Shown here in pieces: positions 54,600 to 64,000 of a DNA stretch of 64,000 nucleotides. The position numbers and the translations under genes are program-made. The notes under the pieces are model-generated. The model did no database searches and was not told the DNA's origin. It was given only the letters and a program-made list of their open reading frames with translations. Every line of letters starts with the position of its first letter. Position 1 is the first letter of the stretch. This DNA is from Sesamum alatum (lineage: Eukaryota; Streptophyta; Magnoliopsida; Lamiales; Pedaliaceae): NCBI GenBank assembly GCA_034509735.1, contig JACGWO010000013.1, positions 13,846,136-13,910,135 on the forward strand, read 5' to 3'.

Positions 54600-55996
54600 A
54601 TTATTATTTTTATTTTATTATTTACTTTTCAGTTTTAATTTTGAATTAATTCTGAAAAATTCGTTTTTTGGGTTCAATTTTGCCTAAATTCCTAAAGACA
54701 TTATTTTAGGAGTAAAATAAATTGGATTTGGAATCCCGGGGTTATTTTACTTAAAATAATGAGGAAAGGTTTTCCTAAAACGAGAAAAATTATTATTACC
54801 AATATTTGTATTTTATTTTTCACACGTTGCGCACATGATCATTTATTTCTGTTTTGGATTATTATGATTGGAAATCATGAATTATTGGTATATTGTAATT
54901 ATGTGATTGGATCATGTGATTATGTGTGTTGGATGGAAATGGATGATCACGAGGCCCTAGACCGGATGTATGGTTTAATTTTCTGTTGGGCCTGTGTGCC
55001 TCTTTAACTGCTTTCTCCTTCTCTCTTTCTAGTGCCTTGGAATAATAAGGCTTTCTACCTCCCTCCTCATGTACTCCCCCCGGGTTTTCGCTGGGGTTTC
55101 TACTTTTAATATGTAATGAGAGTAGACTAGGAGTGAGGTTTCCATTTTTGTAATTGGTGGAGAAGAAGGAAGAACCACATGGAGAGCCCAGACTGGAGGT
55201 CCCTTGGCGTTTTCCATGAAGTGAAGAAAGAGAAAAAAGAGACCAAGGCCCATCAGCATGATGATTGGGTTACTATTATTGTAATAGTATAGGACCAACC
55301 CTAGATTGACCATAGATCCACTGCGGGCTCAGTGGGTCGCATAGGATTTGGGCTCGTGATCATCCAATAGGGGCGTGCTAGGCTTTAATTTTGCATGTGG
55401 TTATTATGATGGATGAATGGCTTTTATTTATCATATAACTGCTATGGATGGATTTTATTTATGCATTATGGATGAATGTATGGATATATTATGAGATCTC
55501 GGTCATTCACTACTCTCACATTGGTTGGACCAATGTTGAAATATTAGACCCTAGATAAAGTGGACATGAACTCTAGGAGTTTGTCCATGCCTTCCAATCC
55601 ATGGCACAGTGAGGAAGCTGTTTTAGGTCAATAGCGTGGTCTCACGAGTCGTGGCACGTTATTGTACTTAAAAGAAGCTGCACTGTGTCATGAACGAAAA
55701 ATGGGCTGCTGTTACCTGTCTCACGAGTCGTGGGGGTACTAGTGGGTCCATGGCTCGGTCGATTGGGTCGGGTCTAACGCCCAATTAGCATGATTCGCTT
55801 GGAGTCCTCGGGATCATGCAAAAGGGTGAGGCAATAATCTTGGGAATCTCGTGGAACGAGAATGGTATGGAATACCTCCCACAGGATCTTTTCCATGCGA
55901 ATCGTAAAAGCGGGGTATGGGAAAAATCGCTGTGGATCCCAAGCCCACTAGGAAAGGATTTCCCGAAAATCACGTTTTGAGAGTACCGTGTTTTCG

Positions 55997-56004
55997 TATA
56001 AATA
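55997..56004 (+). promoter_or_regulatory. Internal TATA box upstream of gag (element D)
   Basis: TATAAATA, 113 bases before the gag ATG. A start about 30 bases downstream would give a leader of roughly 80 bases for gag-pol, avoiding the 2.3-kb structured leader. Confidence 0.62.
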
Positions 56005-56109
56005 GTGGGAGGATTAAATGACTAAAGACCAAGCATTTAATTATTTCATCAAAACCACCGTCTTTATTTTCTGCTGATCGCGCGTTGTTTTCTAAATGTA
56101 GATTTTAAA

Positions 56110-58137
56110 ATGTCTAAGAACCCACTATCAACCATTCTTGAGACAAACAAATTCAATGGAACAAATTACAACGACTGGTTGCGCAATCTCAGGATAGTCC
56201 TAGATTACGAGAACCAAGGCTACGTCATGGACGAGCCTCTCCCTAGGACCTTACCGGAAGGATCCACGCTAGAAGAACGTGAGACGTTCGAGACTTGGCA
56301 TAAGGATAACCGGAAGGTCCGTAGCATCATACTTGCTTCGATGACCAATGAGATTCAGAAGCAATATGAAAGGCTAGACGATGTCCCTTCCATTATGGCT
56401 CGCCTTAAGGATTGCTATGCAGTCCCGGACCGGCATACTAGGTATGTCGCGACCAAGGCGTTCTTTGGAACTAAAATGACAGAAGGATCCTCTGTACAAG
56501 AGCATGGGGTTAAAATGCTTACCCTAGTGGAAAAGCTCGAGGACCTAAAGGCAGGTCTCGATAATGAAACGTACATAGATGTGATCCTTCAGTCACTCCC
56601 ACCCTCCTTCGACCAATTTATCGTCAACTATAACATGAATACACTTGAGAAGGGCATTCATGAGTTGATCAATATGTTGGTGCAATACGAGGCAACGACT
56701 AAGAAGTCCACGCCTTCGGTATTGTTTGGAGGTGCTTCAACTTCCAAGACGAAAGGCAAGGGTGCCGGACGTTGGAAAAAGAAGAAAGGGAAGGGAAAAG
56801 CCGTCATAGCAGCTACGAACACTCAAAGTGTTCCCATTGCCAAAGAGGGGAAAGGCAAAGGAAAGGGAAAGGTTGTCTCCAAGCAACAGTCAAAAGCATA
56901 TGACATATGTATCAACTGCCGTGAGAAAGGGCATTGGAAGAGAGAGTGCCCCAAACTCTTCTCAAACCAAGGTATATATGTGATTGAGGTTAATATGGTC
57001 ACTAATTCTGCCTCTTGGGTATTGGATACCGGCTGTGGAGCTCACATTTGCAATGATTTGCAGGTGCTGAAAAGAAGCAGAAAACTAAGTAGCGGGGACA
57101 TGATCCTGAAGCTCGGAAATGGCAAGGCCATCTCGGCAGAAGCAGTAGGATCCGCCACTTTAGTAATTAGTGATACCATTAGCATAGAATTAGAGCAGGT
57201 TTATTTTGTACCTAGTATGATTAAGAACATCATTTCTATTCCATTGTTAGACAATAGTGGTTATGAGTTCAAAATCAATAAAAATTGCTTTTATTTGATG
57301 AGGTGTGGAATTGCTCATCTACTTGGTACATTGCACAACGGGCTCTATATCTTGCAACAAACGAATTTCGTTCTTAACGCTCAACACAAACGGAAATTAG
57401 ATAATAACGGGAACGCACGTCTGTGGCACGCTAGGCTAGGTCACATATCCCAAGATAGGATGAAAAGGTTGGTAGACTCAAAGAACCTAGAGGTTGGGGA
57501 CTTGAGTGATCTACCAACTTGTGAGTCTTGTCTAAGAGGGAAAATGACCAAAAAGCCCTTTGTAGGACAAAGCAGGCTTGCCACAGGTCTGTTGGACTTG
57601 GTCCATACAGACGTGTGTGGACCACTAAGGACGCAGGCCCGAGGTGGGTTCTCCTACTTCATAACCTTCACCGATGACCATTCACGGTACGGTTATGTTT
57701 ACCTGATGAGGTACAAGTCTGAAGCTCTTGAGAGGTTTAAAGAATTCAGGCTTGAAGTGGAGAACCAGACCAACTGCAAAATTAAAGTCCTACGGTCAGA
57801 CCGAGGCGGTGAATACCTTAGTGCCGAATTCCTAGATTATCTAAAAGAAAATGGTATAATATCGGAATGGACACCTCCCGGAACACCACAGTTAAATGGC
57901 GTCTCTGAAAGGAGGAACCGAACCCTGTTGGACATGGTTCGGTCCATGATGAGTTTTACCAAATTGCCCTTATCGTTTTGGGGTTATGCATTAGAAACGG
58001 CAGCCAAGTTTTTGAATTTGGCGCCTACCAGTGCATTGACCCAAACGCCATATGAGATATGGCACGGCAAGCCTGCGTCCTACAACTACTTGAAAGTGTG
58101 GGGTAGCCCCGCATACGTCAAGAGGTTAGGGAGATAA
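56110..58137 (+). CDS. Copia Gag-protease-integrase polyprotein (element D)
   Basis: 675 codons. Gag (UBN2 type, about 1-200) forms the virus-like particle; a Lys/Gly-rich basic stretch (about 205-260) precedes the zinc knuckle CX2CX4HX4C (C267, C270, H275, C280), which binds RNA. The aspartic protease motif is D306-T-G. The pre-integrase zinc domain has H440, H445, C471 and C474. Integrase has the catalytic triad D501, D564, E600 with 35 residues between the last two (DD35E). The start is supported by the shared MSKNPLSTILETNK and by position after the TATA box. In copia elements gag-pol is normally one frame; here a 2-base deletion near 58128 (GTTAGGGAGAT against GTTAGTGGGAGAT in B) ends it at YVKRLGR, just past integrase. 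All catalytic residues for this half are present. Confidence 0.95.
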   Translation: MSKNPLSTILETNKFNGTNYNDWLRNLRIVLDYENQGYVMDEPLPRTLPEGSTLEERETFETWHKDNRKVRSIILASMTNEIQKQYERLDDVPSIMARLKDCYAVPDRHTRYVATKAFFGTKMTEGSSVQEHGVKMLTLVEKLEDLKAGLDNETYIDVILQSLPPSFDQFIVNYNMNTLEKGIHELINMLVQYEATTKKSTPSVLFGGASTSKTKGKGAGRWKKKKGKGKAVIAATNTQSVPIAKEGKGKGKGKVVSKQQSKAYDICINCREKGHWKRECPKLFSNQGIYVIEVNMVTNSASWVLDTGCGAHICNDLQVLKRSRKLSSGDMILKLGNGKAISAEAVGSATLVISDTISIELEQVYFVPSMIKNIISIPLLDNSGYEFKINKNCFYLMRCGIAHLLGTLHNGLYILQQTNFVLNAQHKRKLDNNGNARLWHARLGHISQDRMKRLVDSKNLEVGDLSDLPTCESCLRGKMTKKPFVGQSRLATGLLDLVHTDVCGPLRTQARGGFSYFITFTDDHSRYGYVYLMRYKSEALERFKEFRLEVENQTNCKIKVLRSDRGGEYLSAEFLDYLKENGIISEWTPPGTPQLNGVSERRNRTLLDMVRSMMSFTKLPLSFWGYALETAAKFLNLAPTSALTQTPYEIWHGKPASYNYLKVWGSPAYVKRLGR

Positions 58138-60158
58138 GCTAGAATCCAGGTCTAGCCTATGCAGGTTCGTTGGATACCCTAAAGAAACTGCGGGTTATTA
58201 CTTTTATGACCCTTTGGAACAAAAGGTATTTGTTTCAAGGAATGCAGTATTCTTGGAGCAAGGCTTCCCAGAGGATATCCAACCTGATGAGCTGATCCTT
58301 GAGGAATCAAGTGATGGAACTCAGCCATCAGAAATAGCCGCGGAAACCTCACCAAGAGGATTCAGGATTAATGAACGGAGGACTGACCAACCTAGAGAAG
58401 TCCAACATGCTAAGCATGAAGGACAACCTCAAGAAAGGCCAGTCCCGGTCCCTGAACCGCCGGCTCCGATACAGTCAGCGCCCACAGTCACCACTGACGT
58501 TCCCGTCCTCCGTAGGTCCACTAGAGAATCCAGACCTCCAGTGAGATATGGGTTTCTAGGTGCGACCGATCTTCTGGATAACGATCCTAAGACATACGGG
58601 GAAGCAATGTCTGACATCGACTCCGGGAAATGGCTTGAGGCCATGAAGACCGAAATGGACTCCATGAGCGAGAACCAAGTTTGGAGACTCGTAGATCCAC
58701 CGAAAAGTGTTAAGCCAGTGGGCTGTAAGTGGGTCTACAAGCGCAAACTCGGCGTTGATGGAGAAGTCACAACCTTTAAGGCTAGGCTTGTAGCTAAGGG
58801 ATACACTCAACGACCCGGGGTCGATTTTGAGGATACCTACTCGCCAGTAGCCATGGCTAAGTCCATTCGGATCCTGCTTGCCATAGCAGCATGGTATGAC
58901 TATGAAATATGGCAGATGGACGTGAAAACGGCCTTCCTCAACGGTTTCGTTGAAGAAGAGATCTATATGGATCAGCCGGAGGGTTTCACGGTCACTGGAG
59001 AAGAACAGAAGGTCTGTCGCTTCCAGAAGTCCATCTATGGCCTCAAACAAGCATCCCGAAGTTGGAACATTCGATTTGATGAAGTAATACGGGGATATGA
59101 CTTCATCAAAAACGAATCCGACCCTTGTGTATACAAGAAGGTCAGTGGGAGCTCTATAGTGTTCCTAGTGCTTTACGTGGATGACATTCTGCTCATTGGT
59201 AATGACGTCAGAATGTTAGGAAACACAAAAAGCATGGTTGTCAACCAAGTTTTCCATGAAGGACTTGGGTGAAGCCTCCTACATCCTGGGCATCCAGATT
59301 GTCAGGGACAGATCTAAAAGGATGTTAGGGCTCACCCAAAACTCGTATATGGAGAAAGTCCTAAAGAGATATCGAATGGACAACTCCAAACGAGGATTCC
59401 TTCCAATGAAGCATGGGATCAAGTTATCCAAGAAGCAGTCCCCGCAGACTGATGAGGAACTTGAAAAGATGAAAGTCATCCCCTATGCTTCTGCCGTAGG
59501 TAGCATCCAATATGCGGTCCATTGCACCAGGCCTGACATTGCATACGCTTTGAGCGTGACAAGCAGATATCAGTCCTGTGCAGGAGAGGCACATTGGAAT
59601 GCCGTCAAGGGCATCCTTAAGTACCTTAGGAGGACTAAGGAAATGTTCTTGGTCTATGGCAATGGAGAACTAATTCTGGAAGGCTTTAGCGACGCTAGCT
59701 TCCAGTCTGATGACGATGATGCCAAGTCTCAATCGGGGTATGTATTCAAACTCAACGGAGGAGTAGTGGCTTGGAAAAGTTCCAAGCAAGCAACCACTGC
59801 TGACTCCACCACTGAGGCTGAATACATAGCAGCTTCAGAAGCTGCTAAGGAAGCGGTTTGGATGAGAAACTACATCCAAGAGTTGGGTGTGGTGCCTAGC
59901 ATCGCCGAGCCTGTTGTCATCTTCTGTGATAACAACGGTGCAATAGCGCAAGCAAAGGAACCGAGATCTCATCACCGTTCCAAACACATTCTTAGACGCT
60001 ACCATCTTCTTAGAGAAATGTAGGAAGAGGTGACATTCGGATGGACCGAGTCAACTCAGCAGACAACACAGCAGACCGCTGACAAAGCCTATGTCGCAGA
60101 GTGCTCATACGCAACAACTTGAGAAGATGGGATTAAGCATATGGGTGATTGGCTTTAA
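58138..60158 (+). pseudogene. Copia RT-RNase H of element D, frameshifted
   Basis: Continuation of pol. 58214-59272 is open (linker rich in Pro/Glu, then RT): CKWVYKRKLG, KARLVAKGYTQRPGVDFEDT, catalytic D236 in QMDVKTAFLNG and the YVDD box at residues 321-324 counted from 58214. One extra A in a run at 59226-59231 shifts the frame; RT and RNase H then continue from about 59238 to 60023 with GIQIVRDRS, FSDASFQSDDDDAKS, TEAEYIAASEA and CDNNGAIAQAKEPRSHHRSK. A lost G near 60020 and a small insertion near 60100 (AGTGCTCATACGCA) disrupt the last 45 codons before the normal stop (HMGDWL, 60156-60158). Only these indels separate D from an intact element; homopolymer sequencing error is possible for the A-run. 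Confidence 0.93.
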
Positions 60159-60163
60159 AGGTC

Positions 60164-60173
60164 AAGTGGGAGA
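60164..60173 (+). other. Polypurine tract of element D
   Basis: AAGTGGGAGA, one base before the 3' LTR (60175). Confidence 0.92.
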
Positions 60174-60174
60174 T

Positions 60175-62153
60175 TGTTAGAATAGGTGACCATGTAAGCC
60201 AATTTGGCGGGTATATGTAACCTATGTCTAGACAATTATAGGTGTTTGATAAATCATTAATGAATAAAGAAGTGAATTTCACTTGGCATTACTTTGTTTG
60301 TGTTCACTTTTCTATATCTGTTCACTACGCAAACAAAGCCCACGGACTGAGAATCAATTTCGGGACTGGGACTACGCTTGGAGGTAGGTCCATGGAATCA
60401 GTCTTCCCGAATCAGTCCGGAAATCTCCAAGTCAAGGAATCCCGAAAATGGGTACCGGGATTCCATTTGAGACTTGCACTAAGCACCTGCTGTCGTGTTT
60501 CATCGACGGGTGACGAGGGTCGTCTAAGCAGTGTTAGTGGGTTAGCATGCGAGGACGCAGCTGACTGAGGTGACTCGCGGGAACCGTCTTACGGAGGACC
60601 TTGAGTATGGTCAGCAAGGTTATGACGTGTATTCCCGGTTCCAACGGTACAGGTCAAAGTCCTTTGACTTGAGGAATTGCTGAGTTTACCTGTACATCAG
60701 GGCTGTATCTTAGATATGGTGAGAGATTGCCAGAATTCTCTTTGGTAGTCATAAGCCATGTCTAGTGCAGTTCTGGTGTGCAAAGTGACAGTAGTTTCCA
60801 AGAAAGGATCTGTCTCCTGTCAATAGGTTTTTTGGCAGTTGAGTCTCATGTATACTCTAGGTCTTGTCCCTAAAACTGTGGCCACAGTGACTGAACAGAA
60901 GGGAAGGATTCCCTTGCGGCGTTTAGTGAGGACAGACCGACACTTAGGTCCAAAATGGGTACCTGCATTTTCCGTGCCCTAGACTCTGAGTGATGAGACC
61001 GAAGACAGAAGGACAAGTGTACTGTTTAGAGCCTAAATGTTCATCCCTGAATATTTTACCTAGTCTCTAGTGCCATGGACCGTTGCTAGATGGCCACCCA
61101 TGGTAACGGAAGGATTCTAGGAATCCGACCAAGTCTAGCTGAAAGGTGAAACCTAAAGAGTCACACACTATCCACACACATTTAGATATTTAATTAAGAA
61201 TTAAATATTTGGAGTGAAGGAATGATTAAATTGGATTTAATCGGGTCCTTTATTTTTCTTGGAGAAATAATTCCTTCTATTAGATATAAGGAATTTAAAT
61301 TGATAAATTAGATTTATCAAAGGGATTTATTTAATGGGCTTAAATAATATTTATATTTATTTTAGCCTCTTGGAAATATTTAAATAGGTTTTAAATATTC
61401 CATTAAATTAAATTAAATCAACGGTTGAGATCAATGGGAGAGATGGATGGCTAGGATTGTTTTGACTAGGTCAAAACACTACTTTGACTAGAACTTTGAC
61501 TAGGTCAAAATCCTAATCAAATTAGAGTTCTTAAAAGAAGGAGTTTAAAGAGGATTAAGCTCCTCTTCTATATAAACCCCTAGCATCCTACAAGTTGAAG
61601 GATGATGAATCTCCAACACACACACTACAACACACACACACGGATCTCTCCCTCTCATCTCTCGTTCGCCTCTCTCTCTCTCCAAGAAATTATTTTCTTT
61701 GTTCTCTTCTTCTTGGAACATTAGAACTTGATGAATCAATACCGTTAATTCATAACGTGTTGTTGATTCATCCACTCCAACATATTAACTTGTTCGTTGC
61801 TAGTACGACGTGCAAGATACGTGGGTGGATCGTGTGTTACGATTTGGAGGGTCTCAAGAACGAGATCTTGGTGCAAAACGGGGAACAACGCGTTGTAGCC
61901 GTTGAAGACGAAAACGACAACGGGTAGGTCTCGTTTTAGATTTTCGTCCTCTTTTATTTTTCAACCCTATGGCCTCCATGATTCTTTTATGTGATTTATT
62001 CATGAGATACACCGAACACCCGGGAAATTTCAAAGGCACACCCTTTGAAACGTGTTTTAATTTAAAAGCATGTTTAAATTCCGCATTTATTTTTTAATTA
62101 TTACCGCGCTTCCGCATTCGCGCTTTTCCCGGGACGATCCACAATTCCTTTCA
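60175..62153 (+). repeat. Element D 3' LTR (alpha)
   Basis: 1,979 bp, TGTTAGAATAGGTGACCATG to CACAATTCCTTTCA. TATA box at 61569-61576. The following bases GTGGATC continue the last CA into CAGTGGATC, which is C leader sequence but also resembles the LTR/primer-site junction CAGTGG. Confidence 0.95.
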
Positions 62154-62254
62154 GTGGATCTATGGTCAATCTATGGTCAATCTAGGGTTGGTCCTATGCT
62201 ATTACATTAATAGTAACCCAATCATCATGCTGATGGGCCTTGGTCTCTTTCTCT
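62152..62254 (-). repeat. Repeated target segment to the right of D
   Basis: The right-hand repeat of 51721-51811 (CAGTGGATCTATGG...GGTCTCTTTCTCT). It has an 11-base tandem duplication (CTATGGTCAAT) and single-base differences (TATGCTATT against TATACTATT; an extra G in TGGGCC), so it is either an old duplication or DNA from another copy. Confidence 0.85.
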
Positions 62255-62883
62255 TTTCTTCACTTCATGGAAAACTCCAAGGGACCTCCCGTCTGGGCTC
62301 TCCATGTGGTCCTTCCTTTTTCTCCACCAATTACAAAAATAGAAAACCTCACTCCTAGTCTCCTCTCATTACATATTAAAAAATAGAAACCTCAGCGAAA
62401 ACCCGGGGGGAGTACATAAGGAGGGAGGTAGAATGCCTTATTATTCCAAGGCAACTAGAAAGAGAGAAGGAGAAAGCAGTAAAAGAGGCACACAGGCCCA
62501 ACAGAAAATAAACCATACATCCGGTCTAGGCTCGCGATCATCCATTTCCATCCAACACACATAATCACATGATCCAATCATACAATTACAAAATACCAAC
62601 AACATATGATTTCCAATCATAAATATCCAAAATAATAAATGAATATGTGCACAACGTGTGAAAAAATAAATCACAAAATATTGGTAATATTATTTTCCCG
62701 TTTTAGGAAAACCTTTCCTCATTATTTTAAGTAAAATAACCCCGGGATTCCAAATCCAATTTATTTTACTCCTAAAATAATGTCTTTTCGAAAATAGGCA
62801 TAATTGAACCAAAAAACGATTTTTCAGAATTAATTCAAAATTAAAACTGAAAATAATTAAAAAAATTAAAAGGAAAAACACTG

Positions 62884-62903
62884 CTAGGGTTTTGAAACCC
62901 TAG
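62884..62903 (-). repeat. Inverted telo-box pair bordering GC tract (C)
   Basis: CTAGGGTTTTGAAACCCTAG, an 8-9 base stem at the gag-side border of the GC-rich tract, as in B and D. Confidence 0.7.
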
Positions 62904-63290
62904 TGGCAGCAGCCGCCGGCGGCGGCCCGCCGGCACACGCGCAAGCCCCTTGCCTGCTTGCGCGCGCCTGGCCGGCAGCGCGCTGCGCGGCCTGGCATTC
63001 AGGCAGGCCGCCGCGCGCGCAGGCTCCCTTGGCTTGCGCGCGCGCTAGCTTGCTGGCTGCTGGCCGTGCCATGCGCAGTGCGCGCAGACGCGCACTGGGC
63101 ACGCCTGCCGGGCGCCCGCGCGCAGACTCCTCCGTCTGCGTGTGCGCGCGCCTGTGCGCAGCCAGGCCCCTGCGCGACCGGCTGGGCGGGCGCGCGCAGG
63201 CCTCCCTTGCCTGCGCGCGTCTGCCCTGCCGGCAGCGTGCGGCTGCGCGCGGCCAGCCCTCCCGGCTGGCCGGCTACGTCGTTTCCCATT
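62904..63290 (-). repeat. GC-rich hairpin array in leader of element C
   Basis: About 390 bases. Hairpin modules visible near 62943 (GCAAG/CTTGC with a GGGG-side mismatch), 63019, 63123 (GCAGAC, purine loop GGAGGA on the minus strand, GTCTGC) and 63197 (GCAGGC/GCCTGC). Confidence 0.72.
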
Positions 63291-63480
63291 TTCCGTTCAA
63301 TTTCCCACCCCGTTTCCCAAGAAAAACAGAAAAATACCAACATTCAGAAATTCACACGAATTAAAAGCAATAAAACCAACATGCTTAAAATTAAGAAAAA
63401 TCAAGATTTAATAAAAACATGCCAATTGCATGTTTCATGTTTCTAACGCACATAAACCCTAGGCCTATACACCGAACCGG

Positions 63481-63492
63481 GATCTCATAGCA
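63481..63492 (-). other. Mutated primer binding site of element C
   Basis: Reads TGCTATGAGATC on the minus strand, against TGGTATCAGAGC in A, D and G: three substitutions. Priming would be impaired. Confidence 0.85.
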
Positions 63493-63493
63493 C

Positions 63494-64000
63494 TGAAAGA
63501 AATCGGTGGATCGTCCCGGAATTGCGCGAATGCGGAAGCGCGATAAAAAATAAATTTACAAAAAATAAATGGCATGCTTTTAATGGAAAAGAACACGCTC
63601 AAGGGGTGTGCCCTTGAGGTTCCCGGGCGTTCGGTGTATCTCATGATCATATAACAAATAAAGAATCATGGAGGCCATAGAGTTGAAAATTAAAGAGGGA
63701 CGAAAAGATAAAACGAGACCTACCCGTTGTCGTTTTCTTCTTCAACGGCTACTCGCGTTGTTCCCCGTTTTGCACCGAGGTCTCGTTCTTGAGACCCTAC
63801 AAATCGTGACACACGATCCACCCACGTATCTTGCACGTCGTGCTAGCAACGAACAAGTGTATTATTTATTGAGTGGATGAATCAACAACACGTTATCAAT
63901 TAACGGTATTGATTCATCTAAGTTCTAATGTTCCAAGAACAAAAAGAACTAAGAAAAAATATTTTCTTCTTGGAGAGAGAGATAGGGGCGGACAAGAGGT
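63494..64000 (-). repeat. Element C 5' LTR, cut by window edge
   Basis: Minus-strand alpha LTR end (GACGATCCACCGATTTCTTTCA) running off the right edge. It matches the alpha LTRs at 35949 and 38596 in subtype positions (for example the GAACCTCAAGGGCACACCCC region). Confidence 0.92.

Larger units (their letters stand above)
53798..56109 (+). other. 5' leader of element D (no gene)
   Basis: 2.3 kb without a supported gene, with many upstream ATGs. In order: GC-rich hairpin array (54000-54574), inverted telo-box pair (54575-54599), AT-rich segment with TAAAATAATGAGGAAAGGTT, pyrimidine tract ending in AG at 55031-55032, the block with GCGGGCTCAGTGGGTCGCAT (55323-55342), dyad motifs at 55640-55654 and 55719-55733, and the internal TATA box (55997-56004). 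Overlapping GC-rich frames of up to 255 codons are not genes. Confidence 0.88.
51812..62153 (+). mobile_element. Element D: nearly intact alpha copia
   Basis: A 10,342-bp copia element: 5' LTR 1,973 bp, primer site, 2.3-kb leader, gag-pol, polypurine tract, 3' LTR 1,979 bp. The coding region has only three small indels relative to B and the domain pattern. It sits in the leader of minus-strand element C. No 5-bp target duplication is visible; instead a segment of C leader of 91 bp (103 bp on the right) is repeated on both sides. It is the best candidate in the window for a recently autonomous copy. Confidence 0.95.
62255..63480 (-). other. Element C leader, primer-proximal piece
   Basis: Minus-strand leader continuing from the D insertion to the primer site: pyrimidine tract region (62440-62480 complement), AT-rich segment, inverted telo-box pair (62884-62903), GC-rich hairpin array (62904-63290). 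GC-rich frames up to 162 codons are not genes. Confidence 0.85.

Noticed and set aside
53823..54601. Long Ala/Arg/Pro-rich open frames (up to 255 codons) on both strands of the GC-rich tract, and similar ones at 2391-2749, 9822-10238, 24524-25052 and 62884-63446.
   Set aside because: Stop codons are rare in such GC-rich DNA; frames are open on both strands, are not conserved between copies and lie in untranslated leader.

Overview
The window is plant repeat DNA. No host gene is supported anywhere in it. Everything that can be identified is a retrotransposon or a piece of one: mostly Ty1/copia elements of one superfamily (UBN2-type gag, primer site TGGTATCAGAGC for initiator-Met tRNA, 5-bp target duplications), with two Ty3/gypsy remnants (one Athila-like, one Tat-like). 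LTRs near 2 kb, W-box/TATA LTR promoters and the tRNA primer sites point to a flowering plant, probably a eudicot; the species cannot be read from the sequence.

The copia elements share termini (TGTTRGAATAG...TTCA) and an interior but carry three LTR types, called here alpha (about 1.98 kb), beta (2,319 bp) and gamma (about 2.2 kb). Layout: 1-3130, minus-strand gamma element G (gag/protease, leader, PBS, LTR stub), cut by the window edge. 3131-7337 and 17531-18557, minus-strand Athila-like gypsy remnant with gamma LTRs beside both of its LTR pieces. 7338-17530, complete beta element A, inserted in the gypsy element with TSD TCAAT. 18558-22861, two minus-strand gamma LTRs with a 106-bp interior stub. 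22862-32863, plus-strand alpha element B, interrupted by a solo LTR. 32864-35735, an unidentified piece, a solo alpha LTR and a Tat-like gypsy fragment. 35736-42401, leader and gag-protease of plus-strand element F, with two solo LTRs. 42402-43536, an inverted gag-protease fragment E facing F. 43572-64000, minus-strand alpha element C, interrupted by a solo alpha LTR, a solo gamma LTR and the nearly intact plus-strand alpha element D (51812-62153).

How the parts work together: in a full copy (D is the best), the LTR promoter would make genomic RNA beginning with a 2.3-kb leader. The leader holds a very GC-rich array of short hairpins, an inverted telo-box pair, a twice-repeated 15-bp dyad motif and, about 113 bp before the gag start, a conserved TATA box that looks like a second, internal promoter for gag-pol. 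Gag, protease, integrase, reverse transcriptase and RNase H follow in copia order, then a polypurine tract and the 3' LTR. Element A has lost every reading frame and the internal TATA box, yet its LTRs differ at only about five positions, so it was probably moved recently by proteins from a relative such as D.

The two most interesting items are the internal gag promoter with the hairpin-array leader, and a 1.1-kb gag-protease inverted repeat (41291-43536) lying just downstream of one such promoter, which could be transcribed into a long hairpin RNA against the family. All coordinates of LTR junctions were read by eye; no alignment or database search was run.
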